Shown: piece after piece, positions 43,008 through 51,967 of the stretch | Position numbering within the stretch: position 1 is the first letter of the stretch | Layout: every line of letters starts with the position of its first letter | Program-made: the position numbers and the translations under genes | Assembly (NCBI GenBank): GCA_965216905.1 | Contig: OZ244213.1 | Span: 1,178,001-1,242,000, forward strand | DNA from: G965216905 sp965216905 | GTDB lineage: Bacteria; Actinomycetota; Acidimicrobiia; Spongiisociales; ZC4RG35 | DNA length: 64,000 nucleotides | Direction of reading: 5' to 3' | Notes under the pieces: model-generated | What the model was told of the DNA's origin: nothing | Seen by the model: the letters and a program-made list of their open reading frames with translations, nothing else | The model's database searches: none

Positions 43008-43883
43008 GTGGTGGCACTGGCACACGTCGCTTCGGGAAAGGTGCGGGAGATCTACGAGGTCGACGCCGACCACCTGTTGTTGGTCGCCACCGACCGGGTC
43101 TCCGCCTATGACTCGATCCTCGAGCCGCCGATCCCCGACAAAGGCCGCGTCCTGACCGGGATCGCCGCGTTCTGGTTCTCGGTCATCGACACCCCCCACC
43201 ATCTGGTCGGGCTCGACGTGTCGACCGTGTCCGACGATCCCGACCTCCGGGGCAGGTCGATGCTCGTTCGACGCGCCGACATGCTCCCGATCGAATGCGT
43301 CGTGCGCGGATACCTCGCCGGATCTGCGTGGCGTGAGTACGCCGCCGGCGGCGGTCCCGCCACCGAGCACCTCTCTCCCGGCCTCGACCGCTTCCAAGCG
43401 CTCGCCGAGCCGATCTTCACACCCGCCACCAAGGCCTCGTCGGGACACGACCAGAACGTGACCACCGCCCAGGCAGCATCGCTGGTCGGCGCCGACCTCA
43501 TCGAAGAGCTCCGCAGGCGATCGATCGAGATCTACCTCCGGTTGGCCGAGCACGCCCGGTCCCGTGGGTTGGTGCTGGCCGACACCAAGCTCGAGTTCGG
43601 CATGGTGGACGGTGAGCTCGTGCTGGCGGACGAGGTCGGGACTCCCGACTCGTCGAGATATTGGCGGTCGGAGCCGGTTCCCGGAGGTGAGCCGCCGGCC
43701 GGCCTCGACAAACAGTACGTCCGCGACTGGTTGGACGCGGCCGGCTGGAACCACGATCCCCCGCCGCCCCGCCTCGACGACGACGTGGTTGCCGGGCTCA
43801 GACGTCGCTACGTCGAGGCGTTCGAGCGCCTCACCGACACTCCGTTTCCCGCCTATCTGGAGGACCCGAACCGATGGACGTGA
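43008..43883 (+). CDS. purC: SAICAR synthetase
   Basis: A 291-residue enzyme that adds aspartate to CAIR using ATP. SGKVREIYEVDADHLLLVATDRVSAYDSI is the typical N-terminus; ECVVRGYLAGSAWREY, LADTKLEFG and LADEVGTPDSSRYW are conserved. The GTG at 43008 follows TACGCT by nine bases; a second GTG at 43011 is possible. It overlaps purS by ten bases. Confidence 0.96.
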   Translation: MVALAHVASGKVREIYEVDADHLLLVATDRVSAYDSILEPPIPDKGRVLTGIAAFWFSVIDTPHHLVGLDVSTVSDDPDLRGRSMLVRRADMLPIECVVRGYLAGSAWREYAAGGGPATEHLSPGLDRFQALAEPIFTPATKASSGHDQNVTTAQAASLVGADLIEELRRRSIEIYLRLAEHARSRGLVLADTKLEFGMVDGELVLADEVGTPDSSRYWRSEPVPGGEPPAGLDKQYVRDWLDAAGWNHDPPPPRLDDDVVAGLRRRYVEAFERLTDTPFPAYLEDPNRWT

Positions 43884-44113
43884 CCGTACACATCACCCGC
43901 CGGCCGGAGATCGCCGACCCCCACGGGTCGACGGTCCGGCGGGCGCTGCAGACCCTGGGACACGAGGGCGTTCGTTCGGTCCGTCTCGACCGGACGTTCC
44001 ACCTCGAGGTCGATGGCGACGATCGCGACGACGTCCGGCGACGCGTCGTGGACATGTGCGAACGGCTGCTGGCCAATCCGGTGCTGGAGGACTTCGAAGT
44101 GGTGGTCGAATGA
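43874..44113 (+). CDS. purS: FGAM synthase subunit PurS
   Basis: A 79-residue protein, the small bridging subunit of phosphoribosylformylglycinamidine synthase. It shows the pattern DPHGSTVRRALQTLGHEGVRSVRLDRTFHLEV typical of PurS. It starts within the end of purC and overlaps purQ by four bases. PurS is needed for ammonia transfer between PurQ and PurL. Confidence 0.95.
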   Translation: MDVTVHITRRPEIADPHGSTVRRALQTLGHEGVRSVRLDRTFHLEVDGDDRDDVRRRVVDMCERLLANPVLEDFEVVVE

Positions 44114-44769
44114 CGCGGGTGGCGGTGGCGGTGTTCCCCGGCTCGAACTGTGAGCACGACGTCGCCCATGCGCTCCGCCTGGCCGGCGCCGACCCCGAGT
44201 TGGTCTGGCATCGAGACGATGACCTGGCGGGCGCCGACGCGGTGGTCCTCCCCGGGGGCTTCGCCCACGGCGATGCACTCCGCACCGGTGCGATCGCCCG
44301 CTTCTCCCCCATCATGGAGCCGATCGTCGCCATGGCCGAGACGGGCCGGCCGGTGTTGGGAATCTGCAATGGATTTCAAATCCTGTGCGAGGCCGGGCTG
44401 CTGCCGGGTGCACTGATCGCCAATCGGGACCTCGCCTTCCTCTGTCGGTGGGTGGAGGTCGAGATCGTCGAGACCGACACCGTCCTCACTTCCGGGTGTT
44501 CGGTCGGAGACCGACTGCGCATCCCGCTCAACTCCTACGAGGGCAACCACGTGGACCCGGCGGGCGAGGCGAGAGTGGTCGTCCGATACACGGAGGATCC
44601 CAACGGCTCGACCGATCGGGCGGCCGCCATCGCCAACACCGAGGGCAACGTGGTCGGGATCATGCCCCATCCCGAGCGGGCGGTGGAGCACGTCCTCGGT
44701 TCGGTCGACGGCTTGCGCCTGCTCGAAGGTTTTGTGACGGCATCGGCCAAGGACGCAGCCGGTGTCTGA
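44110..44769 (+). CDS. purQ: FGAM synthase glutaminase subunit PurQ
   Basis: A 219-residue class I glutamine amidotransferase. VFPGSNCEHDV start, PGGFAHGDALRTG, the nucleophile in GICNGFQILCEAGLLPGAL, and the His/Glu pair in MPHPERAVEHVLG complete the triad. It supplies ammonia to PurL. It overlaps purS by four and purL by eight bases. Confidence 0.97.
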   Translation: MTRVAVAVFPGSNCEHDVAHALRLAGADPELVWHRDDDLAGADAVVLPGGFAHGDALRTGAIARFSPIMEPIVAMAETGRPVLGICNGFQILCEAGLLPGALIANRDLAFLCRWVEVEIVETDTVLTSGCSVGDRLRIPLNSYEGNHVDPAGEARVVVRYTEDPNGSTDRAAAIANTEGNVVGIMPHPERAVEHVLGSVDGLRLLEGFVTASAKDAAGV

Positions 44770-47008
44770 TCTGCAGATGGCGCCGGAAGAGGACGCCTAC
44801 ACGCCGACCATCGACGATGGAGCCGAGACGGTCTACCGACAGTTGGGCATGACCGACGACGAGTACCGATCCGTCCTGGAGATCCTCGGCCGTGAACCAC
44901 GACCGGCAGAACTGGCGATGTACTCGGTCATGTGGTCGGAGCATTGCTCGTACAAATCCTCGCGGGCACATCTCGGCCGATTCCCCAGCGAGGCGCCCTG
45001 GGTGGTGGTCGGTCCCGGCGAAAACGCCGGTGTGGTGGACCTCGGCGACGGCTGGCTGGCCGCGCTCCGGATCGAGAGTCACAACCATCCGAGCTTCGTC
45101 GAACCGTACGAAGGTGCAGCCACCGGGGTCGGAGGCATCATCCGGGACGTCTTCACCATGGGCGCCCGACCGATCGCGCTGTGGGACCAGATCAGGTTTG
45201 GGCCACTCGCCGACGCCAAGAACCGGTACCTGTTCTCTGGAGTGGTCTCGGGAATCGCCGGTTATGGCAACGCGGTGGGTGTTCCCACCGTCGGTGGCGA
45301 GACGGCCTTTGCCGCGTCGTACGCCGGCAACCCGCTCGTCAACGTCATGTGCCTCGGGCTGATGCGGCGCGAGCAACTGGTTCTCGGGACCGCCGGATCG
45401 CCCGGCAACCGGGCGATCCTGCTGGGAGCAGCCACCGGCCGGGACGGTATCGGGGGTGCCTCGGTGCTGGCCTCGGCCTCCTTCGACGATGCGGCGGTCG
45501 CCAAGCGTCCCTCCGTCCAGGTCGGCAATCCGTTCGAGGAGAAGAAGCTGATCGAGGCCTGCCTGGAGCTCTATGAACGGTCTCTGGTTGCCGGTGTCCA
45601 GGACTTGGGTGCCGCCGGCCTCTCCTGTGCCACGAGCGAGCCGGCCGCCCGGGCGGGGGTGGGGATGGAGGTGGATCTGGACCGCGTCCATGTGCGCGAG
45701 ACCGGAATGACCGCACCCGAACTCTTGATGTCCGAGTCCCAGGAGCGGATGATGGCCTTCGTCGAGCCGCACCTCGTCGATGAAGTGCTGGAGGTCGCCC
45801 GGCGATGGGAGATCGACGCATCGGTCGTGGGCACGGTGACCGAAGGGACGTCCCTGCGCGTCCACCACCAGGGTGAGCTGGTCGCCGAACTCCCGGCGGC
45901 CTCACTCACCGAGGACGCACCCCGCCTCGACCGACCTCTGGGTGAGCCGGCCTGGATGGAAGACCTGTGGTCGAACACGCTCACGTTCGTGGCACCACCC
46001 GACGTGGCGACCACCCTGCTGAACCTGCTCGACGACCCTTCGATCGCTTCACCCGCCTGGGCCTACGAGCAGTACGACCACATGCTCTTCCTGAACACCA
46101 TCGTCGGCCCGGGGAACGATTCGACGCTGCTCCGCATCAAAGGCACCGACAAGGCGATGGCCGTCTCCACCGACGGCAACGGACCCGTCTGCCTCCTCGA
46201 TCCATGGCGGGGGGCGGCCCGGTTGGTGTACGAGGCCGCGCTGAACGTCGCTCTGGTCGGAGCGCGTCCGCTGGCGGTCGTCGACAACCTCAATTTCGGC
46301 AATCCGGAGAAGCCGGCCGTCATGTGGCAGTTCCAGCAGTCGGTGGACGGCATCGCCGACGCGTGCCGGATGCTGGACATTCCGGTGGTCGGCGGAAATG
46401 TGAGCTTCTACAACGAGACCGACGGCCATGACATCTACCCGACTCCGATCGTCGGGCTCTTGGGTTTGGCCGATCCGGCGCCCGCCGACCCTCCGCGCCT
46501 CGGCGGTGCCGCCGAAGGAATGGAGTTGTGGCGATTCGGCCCGGACTGGGCGACCAACCTGGCGGGTTCGGCCTTCGAGGAGATGGCGTTCGGGCATCTG
46601 GGAGGCCGTCCGTCGGCCCCTGACCCGACCATCGCCAAGGCGGCGATCGCCACCGCGATGACCCTGGCAACCGAGGGCCTGGCTCCGGCGGTGCACGACA
46701 TCTCCGACGGTGGCCTGGCCGTGGCGGTCGCAGAGATGGCGATCGCCTCCGGGGTCGGGGTGGCTGTCGAGTACGCCGACTGGCGGAGCCTGTTTTGTGA
46801 AGATCCCCATCGCTTCATCGCCGCGGTCCGGCCGTCCGACGCCCAGCGGGTGCTCGAGATCTCCCTCGCCGAGGGTCTACCGGCGGCCCGAATCGGTACA
46901 TTCGGTGGGCCGGAGATCACCTTCGCACGAGGGGCTCGGAAGGCAACCGTCGACCTGGCGACCGCCGCCACCACCTATCGCCAGGCGATCCCTCGCCGGA
47001 TGAGCTGA
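44762..47008 (+). CDS. purL: FGAM synthase subunit PurL
   Basis: A 748-residue ATP-dependent synthase making FGAM from FGAR. MWSEHCSYKSSR, RIESHNHPSFVEPYEGAATGVGGIIRDVFTMGARP and VHDISDGGLAVAVAEMA are the AIRS/PurL marks in its two related halves. The length is that of the small PurL that works with PurS and PurQ. The start is the GTG at 44762 overlapping purQ. Last gene of this purine block. Confidence 0.97.
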   Translation: MSDLQMAPEEDAYTPTIDDGAETVYRQLGMTDDEYRSVLEILGREPRPAELAMYSVMWSEHCSYKSSRAHLGRFPSEAPWVVVGPGENAGVVDLGDGWLAALRIESHNHPSFVEPYEGAATGVGGIIRDVFTMGARPIALWDQIRFGPLADAKNRYLFSGVVSGIAGYGNAVGVPTVGGETAFAASYAGNPLVNVMCLGLMRREQLVLGTAGSPGNRAILLGAATGRDGIGGASVLASASFDDAAVAKRPSVQVGNPFEEKKLIEACLELYERSLVAGVQDLGAAGLSCATSEPAARAGVGMEVDLDRVHVRETGMTAPELLMSESQERMMAFVEPHLVDEVLEVARRWEIDASVVGTVTEGTSLRVHHQGELVAELPAASLTEDAPRLDRPLGEPAWMEDLWSNTLTFVAPPDVATTLLNLLDDPSIASPAWAYEQYDHMLFLNTIVGPGNDSTLLRIKGTDKAMAVSTDGNGPVCLLDPWRGAARLVYEAALNVALVGARPLAVVDNLNFGNPEKPAVMWQFQQSVDGIADACRMLDIPVVGGNVSFYNETDGHDIYPTPIVGLLGLADPAPADPPRLGGAAEGMELWRFGPDWATNLAGSAFEEMAFGHLGGRPSAPDPTIAKAAIATAMTLATEGLAPAVHDISDGGLAVAVAEMAIASGVGVAVEYADWRSLFCEDPHRFIAAVRPSDAQRVLEISLAEGLPAARIGTFGGPEITFARGARKATVDLATAATTYRQAIPRRMS

Positions 47009-47020
47009 AGCGTCGCCCCC

Positions 47021-47113
47021 TGCCTGGCACGATGCCGCCCTGGCACGATTCGGCCCCGCCATACTTCGACCCTGGCCCAAATGGCCCTGTCACGAGTCGC
47101 CCTGTCACAAATC
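47021..47113. repeat. Degenerate 15-bp direct repeats before an ECF sigma gene
   Basis: gccctgtcacgagtc (47084-47098) and gccctgtcacaaatc (47099-47113) are adjacent direct repeats. A related copy, ccctggcacgattc, is near 47038, and a partial tgcctggcacgatgc near 47030. They lie between purL and the sigma gene at 47141, 28 bp before its ATG. They could be tandem regulator sites or simple duplication. Confidence 0.6.
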
Positions 47114-47140
47114 GGCGGGCGGTGGTGTTCAAGAGGTGCA

Positions 47141-47659
47141 ATGGACAGACATCCGACCGACACGAGCGAGTCGCCCGACCTGGCCACGGTGATCGTCGCC
47201 TCACAACATCGGCTCGTCCCGCTCATCGCCAGAATCGTCGACGACGATGCGGAGGACGTGGTGCAGGAGGCTCTCGTCCGGCTCGCCGACCACGAGGTGT
47301 CGCAGCGTCCGGCCGTCGAGATCTCCGCGTGGCTGCGTCGCGTGAGCATCAACCTGGCTTTCAACCGGCGAAGAGACGTCGCCCGATGGCGCGACCGATC
47401 GAGGCGGGGCGGTGCGGGCGTCGGAGCAGACGTCGAGGACCCGGCGGAGGCATCGATCCGCACCGAGGAGCGTGAGCAGGTCCGTCAGACGCTGGACGCC
47501 CTCGGCCCGGTCCAGCGGGCGATCTTGCTTCTCCGATACTCGGGGTACAGCTACGCCGAGATCGCCGCGACTCTGGAGCGTCCCGTCTCGTCCATCGGAA
47601 CCACCCTGGCCCGCGCCGAGCGGGCCTTCCGCCTGGCCTACGAGGAGATGTACCCGTGA
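47141..47659 (+). CDS. ECF-type RNA polymerase sigma factor
   Basis: A 172-residue sigma factor. Region 2 is DDDAEDVVQEALVRLADHEV with ISAWLRRVSINLAFNRRRD; region 4 is LDALGPVQRAILLLRYSGYSYAEIAATLERPVSSIGTTLARAERAF. The ATG at 47141 with AGAGGT upstream is preferred to the longer frame. It overlaps the anti-sigma gene by four bases (GTGA). With the exporter genes it forms a four-gene module. Confidence 0.92.
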   Translation: MDRHPTDTSESPDLATVIVASQHRLVPLIARIVDDDAEDVVQEALVRLADHEVSQRPAVEISAWLRRVSINLAFNRRRDVARWRDRSRRGGAGVGADVEDPAEASIRTEEREQVRQTLDALGPVQRAILLLRYSGYSYAEIAATLERPVSSIGTTLARAERAFRLAYEEMYP

Positions 47660-48690
47660 CCCACTGCCCACCCATCGGAACCTGGCGAGCGTGGCTCGAC
47701 GAGGAGACATCCATCGTCGGGCCGGACGAGCACCTGGCTGCCTGTCGAGGGTGTGCCGAGACGGTCGCGGACCTCCGCGCCGACGCGGCGTTCACCGCGG
47801 GTCGCATGGCCCGGCTGGGGGAGACTCGGACCCTTCCTCCGGCGACGGTGCATCCGCTTCCCTCCCGGAGGGCGCTTCGCGGGCACCGATCGACCTGGCT
47901 GAAGTCGCTGGTTGCGGCGGCGGCCGCGTTGGTGCTGGTGTTCACTCCGTTCGGTCAGGATGCCGCCGAGGCGTTCCTCGCAGCCTTCCGAGTCGAACGT
48001 TTCGATCTGGTTCGGGCGACCGCGCTGGAGGCCTTCCAGACGGCCGAGACCCTGGCCGCGCTCGGATCCATCGACGACGGGGCGGCCGTGCCCATCCCTT
48101 CCACGGCTTCGATCGAGGAGGCTTCGGCTCAGACCGGACTCGACGTATCCGATCTCGCCGGCCTGAGCGACGGAGCGGTACTCGTGGTTCCCGAGTCGTC
48201 GGTGACCTGGACGCTCGACGGTGAGCGGGTGGCCGCTCACCTGGCAGAACAGGGCTCATCGATACCGGTCCCCTCCGAGCTCGACGGGACCGTCGTGACT
48301 ATTCGTCGAGCGCCCGCCGTGGTCGCCGCGGTCGGAGCGATCGATGATCCCGAACTGATCGTCGCCGTTTCCGGTCCCGTGACCGCCAACACCATGGACG
48401 GGATGGGTCTGGGAGACCTTCGGGCGTTCTTGTTGGAACTGCCCGGTATTCCCGAGGGAGTCACCAATCAGCTGGGTGCGATCGAGGACTGGCAGACCAC
48501 GCTCCCGATTCCGGTTCCCGTCGACCACGGCTCGGCTTCGATCGAACGCATGGGCGGAGTCGAGGTGGTGACCTTCGAGGTCGACGCCCTCGGCACCGGG
48601 TTGATGTGGCTGGACGGCGAGCAGATCCAAGCGGTGATGGCGCCGAGCGAGGCTCGTGCCCGGGAAGCGTTCGAGCAACTCTCCGGGTGA
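47656..48690 (+). CDS. Zinc-type anti-sigma factor with large extracytoplasmic domain
   Basis: A 344-residue protein. The cytoplasmic N-terminus carries the anti-sigma zinc motif H26-x3-C30-x2-C33. One membrane helix lies near 81-98. About 240 residues outside form a domain with two LLELPGIPEG-like and VTFEVDALGTGLMWLDGEQIQAVM segments, similar to DUF4367-type sensor domains. It should hold the sigma factor until an outside signal arrives. The GTG start overlaps the sigma stop. Confidence 0.88.
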   Translation: MTHCPPIGTWRAWLDEETSIVGPDEHLAACRGCAETVADLRADAAFTAGRMARLGETRTLPPATVHPLPSRRALRGHRSTWLKSLVAAAAALVLVFTPFGQDAAEAFLAAFRVERFDLVRATALEAFQTAETLAALGSIDDGAAVPIPSTASIEEASAQTGLDVSDLAGLSDGAVLVVPESSVTWTLDGERVAAHLAEQGSSIPVPSELDGTVVTIRRAPAVVAAVGAIDDPELIVAVSGPVTANTMDGMGLGDLRAFLLELPGIPEGVTNQLGAIEDWQTTLPIPVPVDHGSASIERMGGVEVVTFEVDALGTGLMWLDGEQIQAVMAPSEARAREAFEQLSG

Positions 48691-49607
48691 CGACACCGAC
48701 GGAGACACCCGTGGCGGCGCTCGAGGGCGTCACCAAGCGGTACGGCGGTGTCACTGCCCTCGACCGGGTCACGTTCCGGCTCTGGCCCGGGGAGGTCTTC
48801 GGTCTGCTCGGGCCGAACGGCGCCGGGAAGAGCACCGCCGTCAAGATCCTGCTGGGTCTGGTGCACGCCACCGAAGGGACGGCCACCCTCGATGGCCGTC
48901 CCTCACGCGACCATCGAGCTCGTCGGTCGGTGGGGTATCTGCCCGAGCTGTTCCGGTTTCAGCCATGGATGACCGGACGTCAGCTCCTCCGCTTCCACTC
49001 CGAACTGGCCGGCATCGACATCGACGAGGAAGCCATCCAGTCAACCCTGCACGAAGTGGGTATGGCCGATGGTGCCGACCGCACCATCCGGACATATTCG
49101 AAGGGGATGTCCCAGCGGATCGGTCTGGCTCAGGCGATGCTCGGCAACCCACGCCTCGTGATCCTCGACGAGCCCACCTCGGCGCTGGACCCCGTCGGCC
49201 GCCGCGAGGTGAGGACGGTCATCGCCCGCCTCCGTCGGCGGGGCGTGGCGGTGATCCTGAACAGTCATCTCCTCGGAGAGGTCGAACAGGTCTGCGACCG
49301 GGTCACGATCCTCGACCGGGGCCGCGTCCGGTTCGCCGGGAGCCTCGGTGATCTCGTGGGTCGCAATCAAACGGTCGAGGTCACCGTCGACACCGTCGAC
49401 GGTCGCCTGATCCGTCACTTGCAGACGATCGGCGAAGTGGCGGTGGTGGATGACACCCGGGTGATCGTGAGTGTGCACGACGCGTCGGAGGCCGACGCGG
49501 TGGCCCGGGCGGTCCACGACGCCGGGCGGCGCCTGCTGGCGCTGGTTCCCTCCCAGCCGTCGCTCGAGGACGTCTTCGTCTCGATGGTCGAAGGGGGCGA
49601 CCGGTGA
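48687..49607 (+). CDS. ABC exporter ATP-binding protein
   Basis: A 306-residue ATPase of the CcmA/NatA type. Walker A is GPNGAGKST, the signature YSKGMSQR, Walker B LVILDEPTSALDP, and the switch His in LNSHLLGE. The C-terminal part (about 215-306) is the usual regulatory extension. The GTG at 48687 overlaps the anti-sigma stop, so the longer frame is not used. It pairs with the next gene. The exported compound is unknown. Confidence 0.93.
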   Translation: MTTPTETPVAALEGVTKRYGGVTALDRVTFRLWPGEVFGLLGPNGAGKSTAVKILLGLVHATEGTATLDGRPSRDHRARRSVGYLPELFRFQPWMTGRQLLRFHSELAGIDIDEEAIQSTLHEVGMADGADRTIRTYSKGMSQRIGLAQAMLGNPRLVILDEPTSALDPVGRREVRTVIARLRRRGVAVILNSHLLGEVEQVCDRVTILDRGRVRFAGSLGDLVGRNQTVEVTVDTVDGRLIRHLQTIGEVAVVDDTRVIVSVHDASEADAVARAVHDAGRRLLALVPSQPSLEDVFVSMVEGGDR

Positions 49608-50428
49608 TCATCTTGCGGGCAACACTGCGTGAGATGCTGGGGCGGCGAGTCCTGCTGTGGGGTGGCATCCTCAGCGTTGCGTTCATCGGTCTCTTCACGC
49701 TCGGTCTGACGATGATCAGCCGCGAGCTGGGGACCGGGGCGGACGAGGTGGAGATCGTTGGAACGATGCTGGCGCTCCTCGCCCTCTACGTCGTGTCCTT
49801 CCTCGGCGCCTTCCTCGGTCTGGCATTGTCGGCCGGCGCGGTCGCCTCCGAGATCGATCAGGCGCTCATCCACGCCGTGGCGGCCAGGCCCATCACTCGA
49901 CGGAGCTGGCTGCTTCAGCGGTGGACGGCGCTGGCTGCGGTGGTCGGCGTCTACGTGGCGGTGATGTCGACGGTGATGATGCTGCTCGCCACATCGTTCC
50001 TGTCGTACCAGCCGCTCGCCCCGATCGCCACGGTCGCCCTGATGGCGCTGGAAGCGGTGGTGATGACGACGATCGGTTTGCTCTTCTCGACCCGTGTCTC
50101 CGCAGTGGCGGCAGGCGTGATCACATTCTCGGCGTTCGGGTTGGCCTGGCTCGCGGGGATCGTCGAGTTCATCGGTTCCCTTCTGGGGAACTCGGCATTG
50201 GTGAACACGGGGATCATCACCAGCCTGGTGGTGCCGACCGACGAGTTGTGGAGGGGGGCTTCCTTCTACGCGGCGAACGCCAGCTTCGTGGACACCGTGA
50301 TGGACCAGGTGGAGCTCCCCTTCGCGTCCGGTACGCCACCGGCCGGGCCATTCCTCCTCTGGTCCGTGGCGTACATCCTGGCGATGCTGTGGCTGGCCAC
50401 CCGCTGGTTCGAGCGGCGCGACCTCTGA
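49604..50428 (+). CDS. ABC-2-type exporter permease
   Basis: A 274-residue membrane protein with six expected helices, including an N-terminal one after RATLREMLGRRVLLWGG and a C-terminal one before WFERRDL. The region GAVASEIDQALIHAVAARPITRRSWLLQRW is typical of ABC-2 permeases. It overlaps the ATPase gene by four bases and ends the sigma/anti-sigma/exporter unit. Confidence 0.9.
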   Translation: MIILRATLREMLGRRVLLWGGILSVAFIGLFTLGLTMISRELGTGADEVEIVGTMLALLALYVVSFLGAFLGLALSAGAVASEIDQALIHAVAARPITRRSWLLQRWTALAAVVGVYVAVMSTVMMLLATSFLSYQPLAPIATVALMALEAVVMTTIGLLFSTRVSAVAAGVITFSAFGLAWLAGIVEFIGSLLGNSALVNTGIITSLVVPTDELWRGASFYAANASFVDTVMDQVELPFASGTPPAGPFLLWSVAYILAMLWLATRWFERRDL

Positions 50429-50487
50429 GCTTCGGCCGGGCGGATGCGAGGGCTACCTGACCGATCAAGCCCTAAGGTGTGGCGCCG

Positions 50488-51615
50488 ATGCCACAAACCA
50501 TCGGAATCCTCACGGCGGGCGGTGACTCGCCCGGCCTCAATGCCGCGATCCGCGCCATCGGCAAGGCGGCGGAACGCCGCCACGGCATGCACGTTCTGGG
50601 GTTCCGAGACGGCTTCCAAGGAGTCATCGCCAACCGCGTCGTGCGCCTGGACGGCGATTCGCTGTCCGGCATCCTGACCAAAGGCGGAACGATCCTCGGG
50701 ACGAGCCGACTGAAAGTCCACAAGGTTGACATCGGAGACGGCGAGATCGTGGACATGCGGCCCATGATCCAACGCGTGGTCGAGGGTCACGACCTCACCG
50801 CCCTCGTCTGTCTCGGAGGTGGCGGAACGCAGAAGAACGCCCTCCGGCTCCACAAGTCGGGCATCCCGGTCATCACCCTCCCGAAGACGATCGACAACGA
50901 CGTCTGGGGCACCGATACGACGTTCGGGTTCGACACGGCCCTGTCCATCGCCTCGGAGGCGATCGATCGCCTGCACTCGACCGCCCACTCCCACCATCGG
51001 ATCATGGTGGTGGAGATCATGGGCCACAACACGGGCTGGTTGAGCCTGGGGTCCGGTCTCGCCGGAGGAGCGGACGTCATCCTGATCCCCGAGATCCCGT
51101 ACTCGGTCGAGTCGGTCGCCGAGTCGGTCCTCCAGCGAAAGGCGGCCGGATCCAACTTCTCGATCGTGGCGGTGGCCGAGGGTGCCAGCGCCGCCGACAT
51201 CAGAATCCGGCATGACGAGATCATCGCCGACCTCGAGGCGGCCGACGACGAGGACGACGACACGAGCGAGCTGCGTCGCGAGTTGCATGAACTTCATGCC
51301 TCAGAGCGTCGTTCGACCGAAACCCTGGCGGACCGACTCGAGGAGGCCACGGGCCTGGCGTCGCGGGTCACGATCCTCGGCCACGTGCAGCGAGGAGGAA
51401 CCCCGTCGCCCGCCGACCGCGTCCTCGCCACCCACCTGGGAACCGCAGCGGCCGATGTGATCGCCGAAGGGACGACTGGGGTGATGATCGCGATGCGGAA
51501 CGGCCAAGCCGTCCCGGTTCCGCTGACGGACGTGGCAGGACGCCGCAAGGCGGTACCGCTCGACCATCCATGGATCGATGCTGCGCGACGGCTGGGGGTC
51601 TGCCTGGGCGACTGA
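50488..51615 (+). CDS. pfkA: 6-phosphofructokinase with unusual GGGGT site
   Basis: A 375-residue phosphofructokinase. GGDSPGLNAAIRA, PKTIDNDVWGTDTTFGFDTA (Asp136 as catalytic base), VEIMGHNTGWLSL and LGHVQRGGTPSPADRVLAT are conserved. The nucleotide-site loop reads GGGGT at 110-114. Gly113, matching E. coli Gly104, points to ATP rather than pyrophosphate, but the Asp equal to E. coli Asp103 is replaced by Gly112. A charged insertion lies near 252-290. TAAGGT ends nine bases before the ATG. Confidence 0.92.
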   Translation: MPQTIGILTAGGDSPGLNAAIRAIGKAAERRHGMHVLGFRDGFQGVIANRVVRLDGDSLSGILTKGGTILGTSRLKVHKVDIGDGEIVDMRPMIQRVVEGHDLTALVCLGGGGTQKNALRLHKSGIPVITLPKTIDNDVWGTDTTFGFDTALSIASEAIDRLHSTAHSHHRIMVVEIMGHNTGWLSLGSGLAGGADVILIPEIPYSVESVAESVLQRKAAGSNFSIVAVAEGASAADIRIRHDEIIADLEAADDEDDDTSELRRELHELHASERRSTETLADRLEEATGLASRVTILGHVQRGGTPSPADRVLATHLGTAAADVIAEGTTGVMIAMRNGQAVPVPLTDVAGRRKAVPLDHPWIDAARRLGVCLGD

Positions 51616-51967
51616 CGGCAATCCGGCGGTCGAGCGGCCTCCGGAGGCAAGCGGCAACGGTGGTCATCCGGATAAGGAGCCTCGGCGATCGGCGAAGCGG
51701 GCGCACGTGACGTTCTGTGCGACGTGACTCCACCCGGTGCGGCAGAGCCTCATCACCGGAGGCGGGGCCCCCTGTCAACCCCGCCTGCGGTTCAACCCCC
51801 TGGGTGCCCCCACCCTGGCCGACGATCTCGCCGTGCGGTATCGATCAAGGTACGAACCCATGCCGATCGGGTCAATGGGTCGAGCGGGCCATTGACCGAT
51901 CGGCCTCCGCGGGCCGGTGGCCGGGACGCTCCGGCCGCGCCGTCGACGTTCGTCGTAACCTGCCGTG
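51616..51967. other. 352-bp intergenic region between pfkA and the MFS gene
   Basis: No open frame with coding character was found on either strand. It holds a strong inverted repeat near its right end (51862-51904) and the -10 box TAACCT (51956-51961) of the next gene. A GC-rich, C-run stretch near 51760-51830 contains a ggttcaaccccc string, but no tRNA fold could be built around it. No promoter is obvious in the left 200 bases. Confidence 0.6.
51862..51904. terminator. Inverted repeat upstream of the MFS transporter gene
   Basis: gccgatcgggtcaatgg (51862-51878) pairs with ccattgaccgatcggc (51889-51904) apart from one extra G, around a ten-base loop. It ends 51 bp before the TAACCT box of the next gene. 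It may end pfkA transcription, although 246 bp downstream, or be an operator. Confidence 0.6.

Noticed and set aside
51760..51830. Possible tRNA, from a ggttcaaccccc string
   Set aside because: The string looks like a T-arm loop, but no matching T-stem, anticodon arm or acceptor stem could be built on either strand.
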